Shown here in pieces: positions 29,765 to 39,835 of a stretch of 64,000 nucleotides of DNA (position 1 is the first letter of the stretch; every line of letters starts with the position of its first letter). The DNA lies in assembly GCF_014208105.1 (NCBI RefSeq), contig NZ_JACHMQ010000001.1, positions 1,426,001 through 1,490,000 on the forward strand, written 5' to 3'. The notes below the pieces were generated by a model. It had not been told where the DNA came from and searched no databases. It saw only the letters and a program-made list of their open reading frames with translations. Source of the DNA: Actinomadura coerulea (lineage in GTDB: Bacteria > Actinomycetota > Actinomycetes > Streptosporangiales > Streptosporangiaceae). Both the position numbers and the translations under genes were made by a program.

Positions 29765-30687
29765 AGCTCGCACGAGGTCAGCCGGTCCCCGTACCCCGCC
29801 CGCGGCGCCCCGTCTCCGTAGCCGGTGGAGTACACCACCGGCGGCCGTCCCCGCTGGTGGGCGAGCACCCGTTCCAGGGACGTCGGACCGAACCGCAGCA
29901 GCCACAGGGGGCCTCCGGGGACGGCGCGGTCGAGGACCGGCAGCAGATCCCGCGGTTCCCGGCCGCCCTCCGGCGGCGGCTGCCCGAGCAGGCGCGCGAG
30001 GGTGTGCGCCTCCGAGACGACGAGATCGGCCCGCCGCAGGACCGGCAGTACGCAGGACGCCGGGACCCGCGCGTCCATGTCGTGGGGGACGACGTCGAAC
30101 GCGACCCGCGTGCCCGCCGCGCGCGCCGTGCGCACCGCCTCGTGGACCGCCTCCCGGGACCCGGGGGCCAGCAGCGAGTATCCGTCCACGGCCAGCACGT
30201 CGGCGTCCTCGATCCCGTCCGCGGCCGCGCGCACGTCCGCCGCGGTGAGCCGCCGGGCGGGCGGCTCGTCCTGGACGACCAGCAGCCGGACGCCGGGTCC
30301 GCCGCCGTCCGCGGCGGAGCCGTCGAGCAGCATCACCGACACGCCGTTCGGGACGCCGGGCTCGACGACCAGGCGGTGGGCCGCGCCGATCCGGCCCAGT
30401 TCGCGGCGGATCGCCTCCGTGTAGTCGTCGTCGCCGACCTTGGCCAGCACGCCGACCCGGCGGAAGTGGCGCACCGCGCAGCGGGCGAGGTTGACCGCGG
30501 TCCCCGCGGCGAGCACGCGGGCCGGCGCGTAGCAGAGCCGGTCGGCGTCGAGTTCGGCGAAGCGGACGCCCGACAGGCTCGCGCGCACCTCGATCACCGC
30601 GTCCCCGATGACGAAGAGCGCGAAGCGGCGCTCGGCGGCGCCGTCGAGACCCGGCCATTCGAGGGGCGATCGGAACGGCGCCGTCAC
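29740..30687 (-). CDS. PfkB-family carbohydrate kinase
   Basis: 315 residues with the ribokinase fold. The N-terminal GDAVIEVRASL strand, the AAGTAVNLARCAVRHF region (equivalent to the GGxxxN sugar-site motif) and KVGDDDYTEAIRREL are recognisable. The anion-hole motif near the C terminus is STGYGDG (Asp292 as likely base), a variant of DTxGAGD. A second GYGD occurs nine residues later. The sugar substrate is not predictable. The GTG start at 30687 lies five bases after the NUDIX stop, which implies an operon. The tail overlaps the HIT gene by 25 bp. Confidence 0.75.
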   Translation of the reverse strand: MTAPFRSPLEWPGLDGAAERRFALFVIGDAVIEVRASLSGVRFAELDADRLCYAPARVLAAGTAVNLARCAVRHFRRVGVLAKVGDDDYTEAIRRELGRIGAAHRLVVEPGVPNGVSVMLLDGSAADGGGPGVRLLVVQDEPPARRLTAADVRAAADGIEDADVLAVDGYSLLAPGSREAVHEAVRTARAAGTRVAFDVVPHDMDARVPASCVLPVLRRADLVVSEAHTLARLLGQPPPEGGREPRDLLPVLDRAVPGGPLWLLRFGPTSLERVLAHQRGRPPVVYSTGYGDGAPRAGYGDRLTSCELYWWLSGG

Positions 30688-30692
30688 CCGGC

Positions 30693-31184
30693 TCAGCCGA
30701 TCGGAAGCAGGAAGGCCCGCATCACCGGGCGCAGGCTCGGGATGAGGTCGTACCCGCCGGCCTCGCGCAGCGGCACCCAGGCGCACCGGTCCAGATGGTC
30801 GCTGACGTCCTGGTTCTCCAGGGTGGCGTCCAGGGTCACGGGCCGGCAGCGGCGCGCCGCCGCCACCACCCGGATCTGCCCGCCGGGATGCCCGCGGTCG
30901 GGCATGAACCACTGCCACAGGTGGAACGGCGGCCCCGGATCGATCTTCAGACCGACCTCCTCCCAGACCTCGCGGCGGATGTGGTCGTCGAGATCGAGGT
31001 CGGCCTCCTCCTCCAGCCGCCCGCCGGGCACCTCCCAGCGGCCGGGGTGGAACGGGTCCGTGGCGGCCTTGCGGACCAGCAGCAGCCGCCCGCCCGAGAC
31101 GATGAACGCCTTCTGCGCGAACTGGAGCCGGGCCGGCGGCGTGGCGGTGAGCGGGCCGGCGGCGCCGGCGTCGACCGAGGGCAT
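30693..31184 (-). CDS. NUDIX hydrolase
   Basis: 163 residues. The Nudix box is recognisable as GGRLEEEADL followed by REVWEEVGL, but the spacing between its halves is about three residues longer than the consensus G-x5-E-x7-REUxEExGU. The catalytic REVWEEVG part is intact, so pyrophosphohydrolase activity is likely; the substrate is unknown. The ATG at 31184 has GGGAGG about eleven bases upstream. First gene of a two-gene unit with the PfkB-type kinase. Confidence 0.83.
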   Translation of the reverse strand: MPSVDAGAAGPLTATPPARLQFAQKAFIVSGGRLLLVRKAATDPFHPGRWEVPGGRLEEEADLDLDDHIRREVWEEVGLKIDPGPPFHLWQWFMPDRGHPGGQIRVVAAARRCRPVTLDATLENQDVSDHLDRCAWVPLREAGGYDLIPSLRPVMRAFLLPIG

Positions 31185-31425
31185 CGCGGGGAAACCTCCC
31201 TGGTGCCGGCCCCACCGGGCCGTCTCGGCTCTACCGTAACAATCGGCGGCCCGCGCGCCGAGACGCCCGCCCGGCCAGAACACTCTCACTTGTCCGCGGG
31301 CCGCGGGCACCGGGAATGGCGCCGCCTCCCTGCCTGTTGTACCGGAAGGCGTACCCTCATCCGGGCTCTCGCGCGGTATGCGGCGGGAGAGCGTCCGGCA
31401 TGACGCACCCGGCCCCACTGGGTGG

Positions 31426-31700
31426 TATTCTTGGTGGTCGACCGGCCTTGTGCGCGCGACCAGATGGTGGCGCGTGCCGGGCGCTCAAGCGGAGGCCACC
31501 TCCCACCTGACCGGCTGCAAGGCCGGTGGGTCTCGGTCCGGCGAACGGGCGCTGAGCCCGTCCCGTCGTCGTTTCCGGGCGGCGTGTCCGTCCCGGGAGA
31601 CCGAAGGTGGCCCCGTGCGTGAGTCGTGCGGGGCTTTTCTCGTGGAAGCCTCGGGGTACGACCGGTCCAATGAACTTGCGAACGGCCCCTAGGAGGTCCC
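31426..31700 (+). promoter_or_regulatory. infC 5' leader with structured RNA and attenuator
   Basis: The 516-bp gap between the NUDIX gene and infC contains no convincing gene. TATTCT at 31426-31431 is a candidate -10 with a poor -35. Downstream are stem-loops: ACCGGC/GCCGGT (31510-31527), ACGGGC/GCCCGT (31545-31561) and a terminator-like hairpin with arms 31610-31619 and 31625-31634 followed by TTTTCT. infC begins 60 bases after that T run. In other bacteria infC-rpmI-rplT leaders are controlled by L20 or attenuation; this arrangement suggests the same. Confidence 0.6.
31610..31640 (+). terminator. Intrinsic terminator/attenuator in the infC leader
   Basis: Ten-base arms (31610-31619 and 31625-31634, two G-T wobble pairs) with loop TGAGT and a following TTTTCT. 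It points toward infC and lies before its ribosome-binding site, so it would act as an attenuator rather than the end of a gene. Confidence 0.7.
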
Positions 31701-32249
31701 ATCAGCGCCGAACCGCGTATCAACGACCGCATTCGCGTGCCCGAGGTCCGGCTCGTCGGCCCGAACGGCGAACAGGTGGGCATCGTGCCCATCGCCAAGG
31801 CCCTTGAACTCGCGCGTGAGTCGGACCTCGACCTCGTCGAGGTGGCGCCCACCGCGCGTCCGCCCGTCGCGAAGCTCATGGACTACGGCAAGTTCAAGTA
31901 CGAGTCCGCGATGAAGGCGCGTGAGGCGCGGAAGAACCAGGCGCACACGGTCATCAAGGAGATCAAGCTCCGCCCGAAGATCGACCCGCACGACTACGAG
32001 ACCAAGAAGGGTCACGTGGTGCGGTTCCTGAAGGCCGGGGACAAGGTGAAGGTCACGATCATGTTCCGTGGTCGTGAGCAGTCCCGTCCCGAGCTCGGTT
32101 TCCGGCTGCTGCAGCGGCTCGCCGACGATGTCGAGGAGCTCGGCTTCGTCGAGTCGCGGCCCAAGCAGGACGGCCGAAACATGATCATGGTGCTCGGTCC
32201 GCACAAGAAGAAGACGGCCCGCGGGCAGGAGTCGGAGACCACCGTCTGA
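31701..32249 (+). CDS. infC: Translation initiation factor IF-3 (AUC start)
   Basis: 182 residues. The conserved N terminus [20 protein letters not shown] begins at an ATC codon, and AGGAGG at 31691-31696 lies four bases before it. An in-frame TGA at 31671 and the lack of any ATG, GTG or TTG between it and 31701 leave ATC as the only start that keeps the conserved N terminus; GTG at 31737 would delete it and has no ribosome-binding site. E. coli infC likewise uses a rare codon (AUU) for autoregulation. The C-terminal domain contains [19 protein letters not shown]. First gene of infC-rpmI-rplT. Confidence 0.95.
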   Translation: MSAEPRINDRIRVPEVRLVGPNGEQVGIVPIAKALELARESDLDLVEVAPTARPPVAKLMDYGKFKYESAMKAREARKNQAHTVIKEIKLRPKIDPHDYETKKGHVVRFLKAGDKVKVTIMFRGREQSRPELGFRLLQRLADDVEELGFVESRPKQDGRNMIMVLGPHKKKTARGQESETTV

Positions 32250-32380
32250 CGGCCGTTTCCGGGGCCGGCCTCGCGGCGGTCCCCATCGCGGCCTCGCGGT
32301 CGAGCGAAGTCGCGGCGTACGTACATTGAAGCCTGACCTGGCGCGTCCACGCATCGTCGTGCGATGCGCCGATCAGGCGC

Positions 32381-32406
32381 GCCTCCGTGCCGGTCGGCAC
32401 GGAGGC
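32381..32406 (+). promoter_or_regulatory. Hairpin in the infC-rpmI intergenic region
   Basis: Perfect 11-bp arms at 32381-32391 and 32396-32406 with loop GGTC, 25 bases before rpmI. A smaller stem GCATCG/CGATGC lies at 32351-32367. No T run follows. It could be a regulatory or processing site in the 182-bp infC-rpmI gap, perhaps for ribosomal-protein autoregulation; this is inference. Confidence 0.5.
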
Positions 32407-32431
32407 CGGAAAGAGGGAGACGACGGCGACC

Positions 32432-32626
32432 ATGCCGAAGACCAAGACCCACAGCGGTGCCAAGAAGCGCTTCAAGCTGACCGGCTCCGGCAAGGTGATG
32501 CGCCGCCGCGCCAACAAGAACCACCTGCTCGAGCACAAGCCGACCAAGCGGACGCGCCGGCTGTCCGGCCCCGCCGTGGTGGCCGACGCCGACGCCAAGA
32601 ACATCAAGAAGCTGCTGCGCAAGTAG
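32432..32626 (+). CDS. rpmI: 50S ribosomal protein L35
   Basis: 64 residues, the standard size. [20 protein letters not shown] at the N terminus and the basic KLLRK end are diagnostic. The ATG at 32432 lies 12-17 bases after GAGGGAG, a loose spacing. Upstream in-frame GTG codons would add residues not found in L35. Middle gene of the infC-rpmI-rplT operon. Confidence 0.97.
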   Translation: MPKTKTHSGAKKRFKLTGSGKVMRRRANKNHLLEHKPTKRTRRLSGPAVVADADAKNIKKLLRK

Positions 32627-32696
32627 CACTCGACCAGGAACATCAGCCGACCGGCCGAGGCCAGCACGGCCCCGGCCCCCACGAAGGAGTCAGCAC

Positions 32697-33074
32697 GTGG
32701 CACGCGTGAAGCGGGCGGTCAACGCCGCCAAGAAGCGTCGGGTCGTCCTGGAGCGGTCGAGCGGCTACCGCGGGCAGCGCTCGCGCCTGTACCGCAAGGC
32801 CAAGGAGCAGCAGCTCCACTCGATGACCTACGCCTTCCGGGACCGCAAGGACCGCAAGGGCCAGTTCCGCCGGCTGTGGATCCAGCGGATCAACGCCGCG
32901 GCCCGCGCCAACGGCATCACCTACAACCGGTTCATCCAGGGCCTGAAGGCCGCCGAGGTCGAGGTCGACCGGCGCATGCTCGCCGAGCTCGCCGTCAACG
33001 ACGCCCCGGCTTTCGCCGCCCTGGTCAAGGTGGCCAAGGACGCGCTGCCGGCCGAGGGTTCGGAGGCGGCCTGA
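32697..33074 (+). CDS. rplT: 50S ribosomal protein L20
   Basis: 125 residues. [20 protein letters not shown] and the [20 protein letters not shown] segment are typical of L20, an early 23S-binding protein needed for assembly. The GTG at 32697 has AAGGAG seven bases upstream. In several bacteria L20 represses its own operon by binding the leader; the structured infC leader and the infC-rpmI hairpin are candidate targets. Confidence 0.97.
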   Translation: MARVKRAVNAAKKRRVVLERSSGYRGQRSRLYRKAKEQQLHSMTYAFRDRKDRKGQFRRLWIQRINAAARANGITYNRFIQGLKAAEVEVDRRMLAELAVNDAPAFAALVKVAKDALPAEGSEAA

Positions 33075-33108
33075 GCCGGGGGGCCGGCACACGGGCGATC
33101 ACAGCGAC

Positions 33109-33948
33109 ATGGCGGGCCGCGAGCTGACCTCTCTCCGATCACCACGGGTGAAGGCCGCTCGGCGGCTCGCCAAACGCGCGTTCCGGCGCCGTGAGAACCG
33201 GTTCCTCGCCGAGGGGCCGCAGGCGGTGCGGGAGGCGCTGCGGATCCCCGGCGGGCTCGCCGAGCTTTTCACCACGGCCGAGGCGGAGGCCCGCCACCCC
33301 GAGCTGGTGCTCGCCGCCGAGCGCGCCGGCGCGCCGGTGCTGCGCGTCAGCGGCGAGATCATGGCGGAACTCGCCCAGACCGTCACCCCGCAGGGGCTGC
33401 TGGCGGTCTGCGAGTTCGTCGACGTCCCGCTGGAGCGGGCGCTGGAGAACGGCCCGCGGCTGGTGACCGTGCTGGCGCACGTCCGCGACCCCGGCAACGC
33501 GGGAACCGTCCTGCGCACCGCCGACGCCGCGGGCTCGGAGACGGTCGTGTTCACCGACGCGTCCGTCGACCCCTACAACGGCAAGTGCGTCCGCGCCTCC
33601 GCGGGCAGTCTGTTCCACCTGCCGGTCGTCGTCGGCCCCCGGTTCGACACGCTGATCCCCGAGCTGAAGGGCGCGGGCCTGACGGTCCTCGCCGCCGACG
33701 GCGCGGGCGACCGCACCCTCGACGAGGCGATCGACGAGGGGGTGCTCGCGCGCCCCACCGCCTGGGTGTTCGGGAACGAGGCGTGGGGGCTGCCCGAGGA
33801 GATCCTGCGGCATGTGGACGAGGTCGTCCGCGTGCCGATCTACGGGCATGCCGAGAGCCTGAACCTCGCGACGGCCGCGGCCGTATGCCTCTACGCGTCC
33901 GCCCGCGCCCAGCGCGGCTCCCAGGGTGAGGGCCCGCGCCGTACGTGA
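33109..33948 (+). CDS. TrmH/SpoU-family RNA 2'-O-methyltransferase
   Basis: 279 residues. The N-terminal substrate-binding domain opens with SLRSPRVKAARRLAKRAFR. SPOUT motif 1 is RDPGNAGTVLRTADAAG, motif 2 WVFGNEAWGLPEE and motif 3 VPIYGHAESLNLATAAAV, which together form the knotted AdoMet site. These enzymes methylate ribose in rRNA or tRNA; the target nucleotide is not predictable, although the TsnR/RlmB-like set is closest. The ATG at 33109 follows rplT after 34 bases, a common actinobacterial arrangement. The 271 bp after the stop (33949-34219) contains no gene I can support. Confidence 0.9.
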   Translation: MAGRELTSLRSPRVKAARRLAKRAFRRRENRFLAEGPQAVREALRIPGGLAELFTTAEAEARHPELVLAAERAGAPVLRVSGEIMAELAQTVTPQGLLAVCEFVDVPLERALENGPRLVTVLAHVRDPGNAGTVLRTADAAGSETVVFTDASVDPYNGKCVRASAGSLFHLPVVVGPRFDTLIPELKGAGLTVLAADGAGDRTLDEAIDEGVLARPTAWVFGNEAWGLPEEILRHVDEVVRVPIYGHAESLNLATAAAVCLYASARAQRGSQGEGPRRT

Positions 33949-34219
33949 CGCACGGCGAGGTCGCGGTGTTTCACTGCATTCTGTGATCGAATGGCCGCAT
34001 GCGGTCGCCATTGGCGCCGCCTCGTGACAGGTGAGCTGGGAAGATGGTCTCCGCGTGGACGCGGGGGCACGGGGGCCCGCCGCCGCGCGGGGCTCGTCCG
34101 CGGGTAGGAGCGAGAACCGCGACCGGCGGGGGATCACGCCGTCGCGGAACCGCGCCTAACGTGTTGATCAGTGGGTTGACCAGGGCGGCGATGGGGCCGC
34201 ACAGAGTGGGGGCGAGCGT

Positions 34220-34723
34220 ATGACCGAGGACAGCAGGCGGGCCGGAAGGGCGGGCCGGCGTCCACCGGCGGTGCGGTGCCGGGCCGGAGCGGTCCGGGCC
34301 TCCGCCGTCCCGGACGCCGCCCCCGGCGTTTCCGGCGCGCACGCCGGCGACGGGCTCCGCATCGAGACCTCCCGGGTCGCGGCCGGCACGGCCGTCGTCG
34401 CGGTGGCGGGGGAGATCGACCTGCGCACGGCCGGCCCGCTGCGCGACCGGCTCGTCGAGACGCACGGGCGGCTGCCGGGGACGGGGCCGCGCCGCCTGGT
34501 GGCCGACTTCGCCGCCGTCCCGTTCTGCGACGCGGCCGGGCTCGGCGCGCTGGTCGCCGCGCACAACCAGATCTCCGCCGACGGCGGCGAGATCGCGCTC
34601 GCCGGTGTGCGGCCCGCCCAGCTGCGGCTGCTGAGGATCACCGGCCTGCACCGGCTGTTCGCGATCCACCGCGACGTCGAGGCCGCGCTGTCCGGTCATG
34701 ACTCGCCCACGAGGTCCGGATGA
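34220..34723 (+). CDS. STAS-domain (anti-sigma antagonist-like) protein
   Basis: 167 residues. After about 45 variable residues a STAS domain runs from LRIETSRVAAGTAVV to the C terminus, with AGEIDLRTAGPLRDRL typical of SpoIIAA-like proteins. At the position of the phosphorylated serine the motif reads FCDAAGLGALV: Ala106 replaces the Ser of the D-S-S-G motif. If it binds an anti-sigma factor, it cannot be switched off by phosphorylation at that site. The ATG at 34220 is preceded by GGGGGCGAG. The next gene is a histidine kinase on the same strand. Confidence 0.78.
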   Translation: MTEDSRRAGRAGRRPPAVRCRAGAVRASAVPDAAPGVSGAHAGDGLRIETSRVAAGTAVVAVAGEIDLRTAGPLRDRLVETHGRLPGTGPRRLVADFAAVPFCDAAGLGALVAAHNQISADGGEIALAGVRPAQLRLLRITGLHRLFAIHRDVEAALSGHDSPTRSG

Positions 34724-34886
34724 GGGCGCGAACCGCTGATGAGGCCCTCCGGGGGAGACGGCGACACCCGGCCGGGAGGCTACACATGCCTTGCCGCGAG
34801 GCGGTTTCCGGGTCCCGTTAGGGGCCCGACTCCGGCTAGAGTCTCTTTCCGACAGGCCGCGTTCCCATCGGTGTCTGGAGGCCGCT

Positions 34887-35999
34887 GTGGGCGGAGAGGA
34901 ATCCCCTCTCGTGGCCGCGCGCGGACCCGGGACGGGGTCCGGGCCGGGCCTCGAGGGGGGCGGCCCGGACGACCTGCCCGACGGGCTGATGGTCGCCGGC
35001 CGGGACGCCCGCGTCATCGTGTTCAACGCCGCCGCCGCGCGGATCACCGGGGTTCCCGCCGGATCGGCGGTGGGCCGCGACTTCCGCGACGTCCTGCCCC
35101 TGCACGACGCCGAGGGCCGCGACTGGTGGAAGTGCCTGGCCCCCTACGACGGCCTGTCCACCCGGACGCGCCATCCCGAGCGCGTGCTGTTCCTCCCCGG
35201 CGGCACCGAGGTGCTCGTGACCGCGGCGTACCGGCGCGACGCCGACCGCCGTGTGGAACGCTTCACCGTGTGCCTGCGCGACGCCCTGCACCGCGCCCGG
35301 CAGGAGCGCGACCGCGCCGACCTCGTCTCCACCGTCGCCCACGAGCTGCGCTCCCCGCTCACCAGCGTCAAGGGGTTCACCGCGACGCTGCTGGCCAAGT
35401 GGCACCGCTTCAACGACGACCAGAAGCGGGTGATGCTGGAGACCGTCAACGCCGACGCCGACCGGGTCACCCGGCTGATCACCGAGCTGCTGGACGTGTC
35501 CCGCATCGAGTCGGGGCGGCTGGAGATGCGCCGCCAGGTCGTCGATCTCCCCGACGAGGTCCGCAAGGTCATCGCGGGCCGCGTCGCGGCCGGGGAGCCG
35601 GAGGACCGCTTCCGCTTCGAGACGCGCGGCGAGCTGCCCGAGATGTGGCTCGATCCCGACAAGATGGATCAAATCCTCGGCAACCTCGTCGAAAACGCGG
35701 TGCGCCACGGGGCGGGCACTGTCACCATTGTGGTGGAGCCGGACGCACACAAGGAGGGGGCGGCCGTGTCGGTGCGCGACGAGGGCGAGGGCATTCCGCC
35801 CGAGGCCGTCCAGCGCGTCTTCCGGCAGTTCTGGCGCGGCCCCGGCGGCAGCCGCCGCGGCGGCACCGGGCTCGGGCTCTACATCGTCAAGGGGCTGGTC
35901 GAGGCGCACGGCGGTGTGATCACCGTGCGGCGGGCGCCCGGCGGCGGCGCCGAGTTCCGATTTACCGTGCCCGCAGGGGCCCCCGACTACGCCGGCTGA
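34887..35999 (+). CDS. Soluble PAS-domain sensor histidine kinase
   Basis: 370 residues without membrane helices. A PAS domain (about residues 30-130; LPDGLMVAGRDARVIVFNAAAARITG) precedes the phosphoacceptor box STVAHELRSPLTS with His152, then the ATP-binding domain with NLVENAVRH (N box), DEGEGIPP (G1) and GGTGLGLYIVKG (G2). All catalytic boxes are intact. The GTG at 34887 has GGAGG five bases upstream; an in-frame start at 34791 adds 32 unconserved residues. TAGAGT at 34837-34842 may be a -10 element. No response regulator lies next to it in this window, so it is an orphan kinase. Confidence 0.87.
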   Translation: MGGEESPLVAARGPGTGSGPGLEGGGPDDLPDGLMVAGRDARVIVFNAAAARITGVPAGSAVGRDFRDVLPLHDAEGRDWWKCLAPYDGLSTRTRHPERVLFLPGGTEVLVTAAYRRDADRRVERFTVCLRDALHRARQERDRADLVSTVAHELRSPLTSVKGFTATLLAKWHRFNDDQKRVMLETVNADADRVTRLITELLDVSRIESGRLEMRRQVVDLPDEVRKVIAGRVAAGEPEDRFRFETRGELPEMWLDPDKMDQILGNLVENAVRHGAGTVTIVVEPDAHKEGAAVSVRDEGEGIPPEAVQRVFRQFWRGPGGSRRGGTGLGLYIVKGLVEAHGGVITVRRAPGGGAEFRFTVPAGAPDYAG

Positions 36000-37240
<1,241 letters not shown>

Positions 37241-37241
<1 letters not shown>

Positions 37242-39718
37242 TGCGGGCCCCGCTTTCCTGGCTGCGCGAGCACGTCGAGCTTCCGGCCGACGTCACGGGC
37301 CGCGCGCTGGCCGCCGAGCTGATCGCGGCGGGCCTGGAGGTCGAGACGGTCGAGTCGCCCGGCGCCGACATCGCCGGCCCGCTCGTGGTCGGCGAGGTCC
37401 TGGCGATCGAGGAGCTGACCGGCTTCAAGAAGCCGATCCGGCACTGCCAGGTGGACGTCGGCGACGCCAACGGCACGGGGGAGCCGCAGAGCATCGTCTG
37501 CGGCGCCGTCAACTTCTCGGTCGGCGACCGCGTCGTGGTCATCCTGCCGGGGGGCGTGCTGCCCGGCGGTTTCGAGATCGGCGCCCGCAAGACCTACGGC
37601 CGGATGTCGGCGGGCATGATCTGCTCGGTGGACGAACTCGGGATCGGCGAAGACCACGGCGGGATCCTCGTCCTGCCGCCGGACACCCCCGTCGGCACGG
37701 ACGCGATCGAGCTGCTCGGGCTGCGCGACGACGTCCTCGACATCGCCGTGACGCCCGACCGCGGCTACGCGCTGTCCATCCGCGGCATCGCCCGCGAGGC
37801 GGCCATCGCCTACGGCGTGCCGTTCAAGGACCCGGCGGCCGTGGAACCGCCCCCCGAGGACGCGCCGAGCTACCCGGCGAGCATCGGCGACCCGTCCGTG
37901 TGCGACCGGTTCGTCCTGCGCGAGGTCAGCGGCTTCGACCCGGACGCGCGGACCCCGGTGTGGATGCAGGTGCGCCTGTACCGCGCGGGGATGCGGCCGG
38001 TGTCGCTGGCGGTCGACATCACCAACTACCTGATGCTGGAGCTCGGGCAGCCGCTGCACGCGTTCGACCGGAACAAGCTGACCGGCCCGATCGTCGTGCG
38101 GCGCGCCGAACCCGGCGAGCGGCTGGAGACGCTGGACCACGTCAAGCGGACCCTCGACCCCGACGACATCCTCATCACCGACGCGTCGGGGCCGATCTCG
38201 ATGGCCGGGACGATGGGCGGCCTCGCCACCGAGATCGACGACCGGTCGACCGACATGGTCGTCGAGGCCGCGCACTTCGACGCCATGGGCACCGCCCGGA
38301 TGAGCCGCCGGCACCGGCTGCACAGCGAGGCGTCCCACCGGTTCGAGCGCGGCGTCGACCGCGAGCTGCCGCTGTACGCCTCGTACCGGGCGGTGCGGAT
38401 GCTCGCCGAGCTGGGCGGCGCGAAGATCGTGGCCGGTGTCACGCACGCCGAGGCGCCGGTCGAGCGGCCCGTGGTGACGATGCCGGCCGGGCACCCCGAC
38501 CGGGTGGCGGGCGTGGTCTACGGCCGCGACGCGGTCGTCCGGCGCCTGGAGCAGGTCGGCTGCGCGGTGTCCGGCGACGACGTGCTGACGGTGACGCCGC
38601 CGTCCTGGCGTCCCGACCTCACCGCGCCCAACGACCTCGCCGAGGAGGTCATCCGCCTCGAGGGGTACGAGGACATCCCGGCCCGGGCGCCGCGCCCGGC
38701 GGCGGGCAAGGGCCTGACCGCCGAGCAGCGGCTGCGCCGCCGGGTCGGCCGCGCGCTCGCCGGCGCCGGGTACGTGGAGGCGCTCGCCTTCCCGTTCGTC
38801 GCCGAGAAGGACCTGGACGGCCTCCAGCTCCCGGCGGACGACGCGCGGCGTCGGACGCTGCGGCTCGCGAACCCGATGTCGGAGGAGGAGCCGCTGCTGC
38901 GCACCACGCTGCTGCCGGGCCTGCTCAAGGTGCTGGCGCTCAACACGGGGCGCGGCTTCGGCGACACCGCCCTGTTCGAGATCGGTGTGGTGTTCCGCCC
39001 GCGCCCGGACGCCCCGGAGCGGGCGCCTCGGCTCGCCGTGGACCGCGGCCCGACGGCCGAGGAGGTCGCCGGGCTGGAGGCCGCGCTGCCCGACCAGCCG
39101 TACCGCGTCGCGGTGGTGCTGTCGGGCGACCGCGAGCCGTCGGGCTGGTGGGGCGGGGGCCGTCCGGCGCTGTGGGCGGACGCGGTGGAGGCCGCCCGCA
39201 CGGTGGCCCGCGAGGTCGGCGTCGAGCTGGCGGTGAAGGCCGACCAGCACGCGCCCTGGCATCCCGGCCGCTGCGCCGCGCTGTACGCGGGCGACACCCT
39301 CGTCGGGCACGCCGGCGAGCTGCACCCGCGCGTCACGAAGGCGTACGGGCTGCCCGCGCGGTCGTGCGCGATGGAGCTGGAGCTGCGCCGCCTCGGCGAG
39401 CCGGCGACCGTCCGCGCGCCGCACGTGTCGTCCTACCCGGTCGCGATGCAGGACGTCGCGCTGGTCGTGGACTCCGCGGTGCCGGCCGCGGAGGTCGAGG
39501 CGGCCCTGCGCGACGGGGCGGGCGGGCTCCTGGAGGCGATCCGGCTGTTCGACGTCTACACGGGCGAGCAGGTGGGCGAGGGCCGCAAGTCGCTGGCGTA
39601 CTCGCTGCGGTTCCGCGCCCCGGACCGGACGCTGACGGCCGAGGAGGCGTCGCAGGCCCGCGACTCCGCCGTGGCCGCCGCCTCCGAGCGGACCGGAGCC
39701 GCCCTGCGCGGCGCCTGA
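37241..39718 (+). CDS. pheT: Phenylalanyl-tRNA synthetase beta subunit
   Basis: 825 residues. An N-terminal EMAP/tRNA-binding domain ([19 protein letters not shown]) is followed by the B3/B4 editing domain ([24 protein letters not shown]), the B5 domain, and the catalytic-like and C-terminal FDX-ACB domain ([18 protein letters not shown]). Length is normal (about 800). Forms an alpha2-beta2 enzyme with PheS and clears Tyr-tRNA(Phe). Ends shortly before a long hairpin. Confidence 0.97.
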
Positions 39719-39729
39719 CGGAACGCGGG

Positions 39730-39764
39730 CGTGCCCCGGATCCTCGCGCGGGGTCCGGGGCACG
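39730..39764 (+). terminator. Hairpin terminator after pheT
   Basis: 14-bp arms at 39730-39743 and 39751-39764, with one G-T wobble, seven-base loop, starting 12 bases after the pheT stop. No T tract follows, as is usual for high-GC actinobacteria. Confidence 0.75.
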
Positions 39765-39799
39765 CTCGCGTCCCGGCCGAGACCAAGTCCTAACGCTAC

Positions 39800-39828
39800 T
39801 TGTGTTGCGATAGGCCGTCGGGTAGTCT
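39800..39828 (+). promoter_or_regulatory. Promoter of the ABC-F gene
   Basis: TTGTGT at 39800-39805 and TAGTCT at 39823-39828, with a 17-base spacer. It lies just after the pheT terminator and would start transcription near 39835, giving an untranslated leader of almost 200 bases. Confidence 0.65.
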
Positions 39829-39835
39829 CGACCGC

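Noticed and set aside
33949-34219. Small gene between the TrmH-type and STAS genes
   Set aside because: No frame has protein-like sequence or a ribosome-binding site; I see nothing functional beyond a possible promoter.
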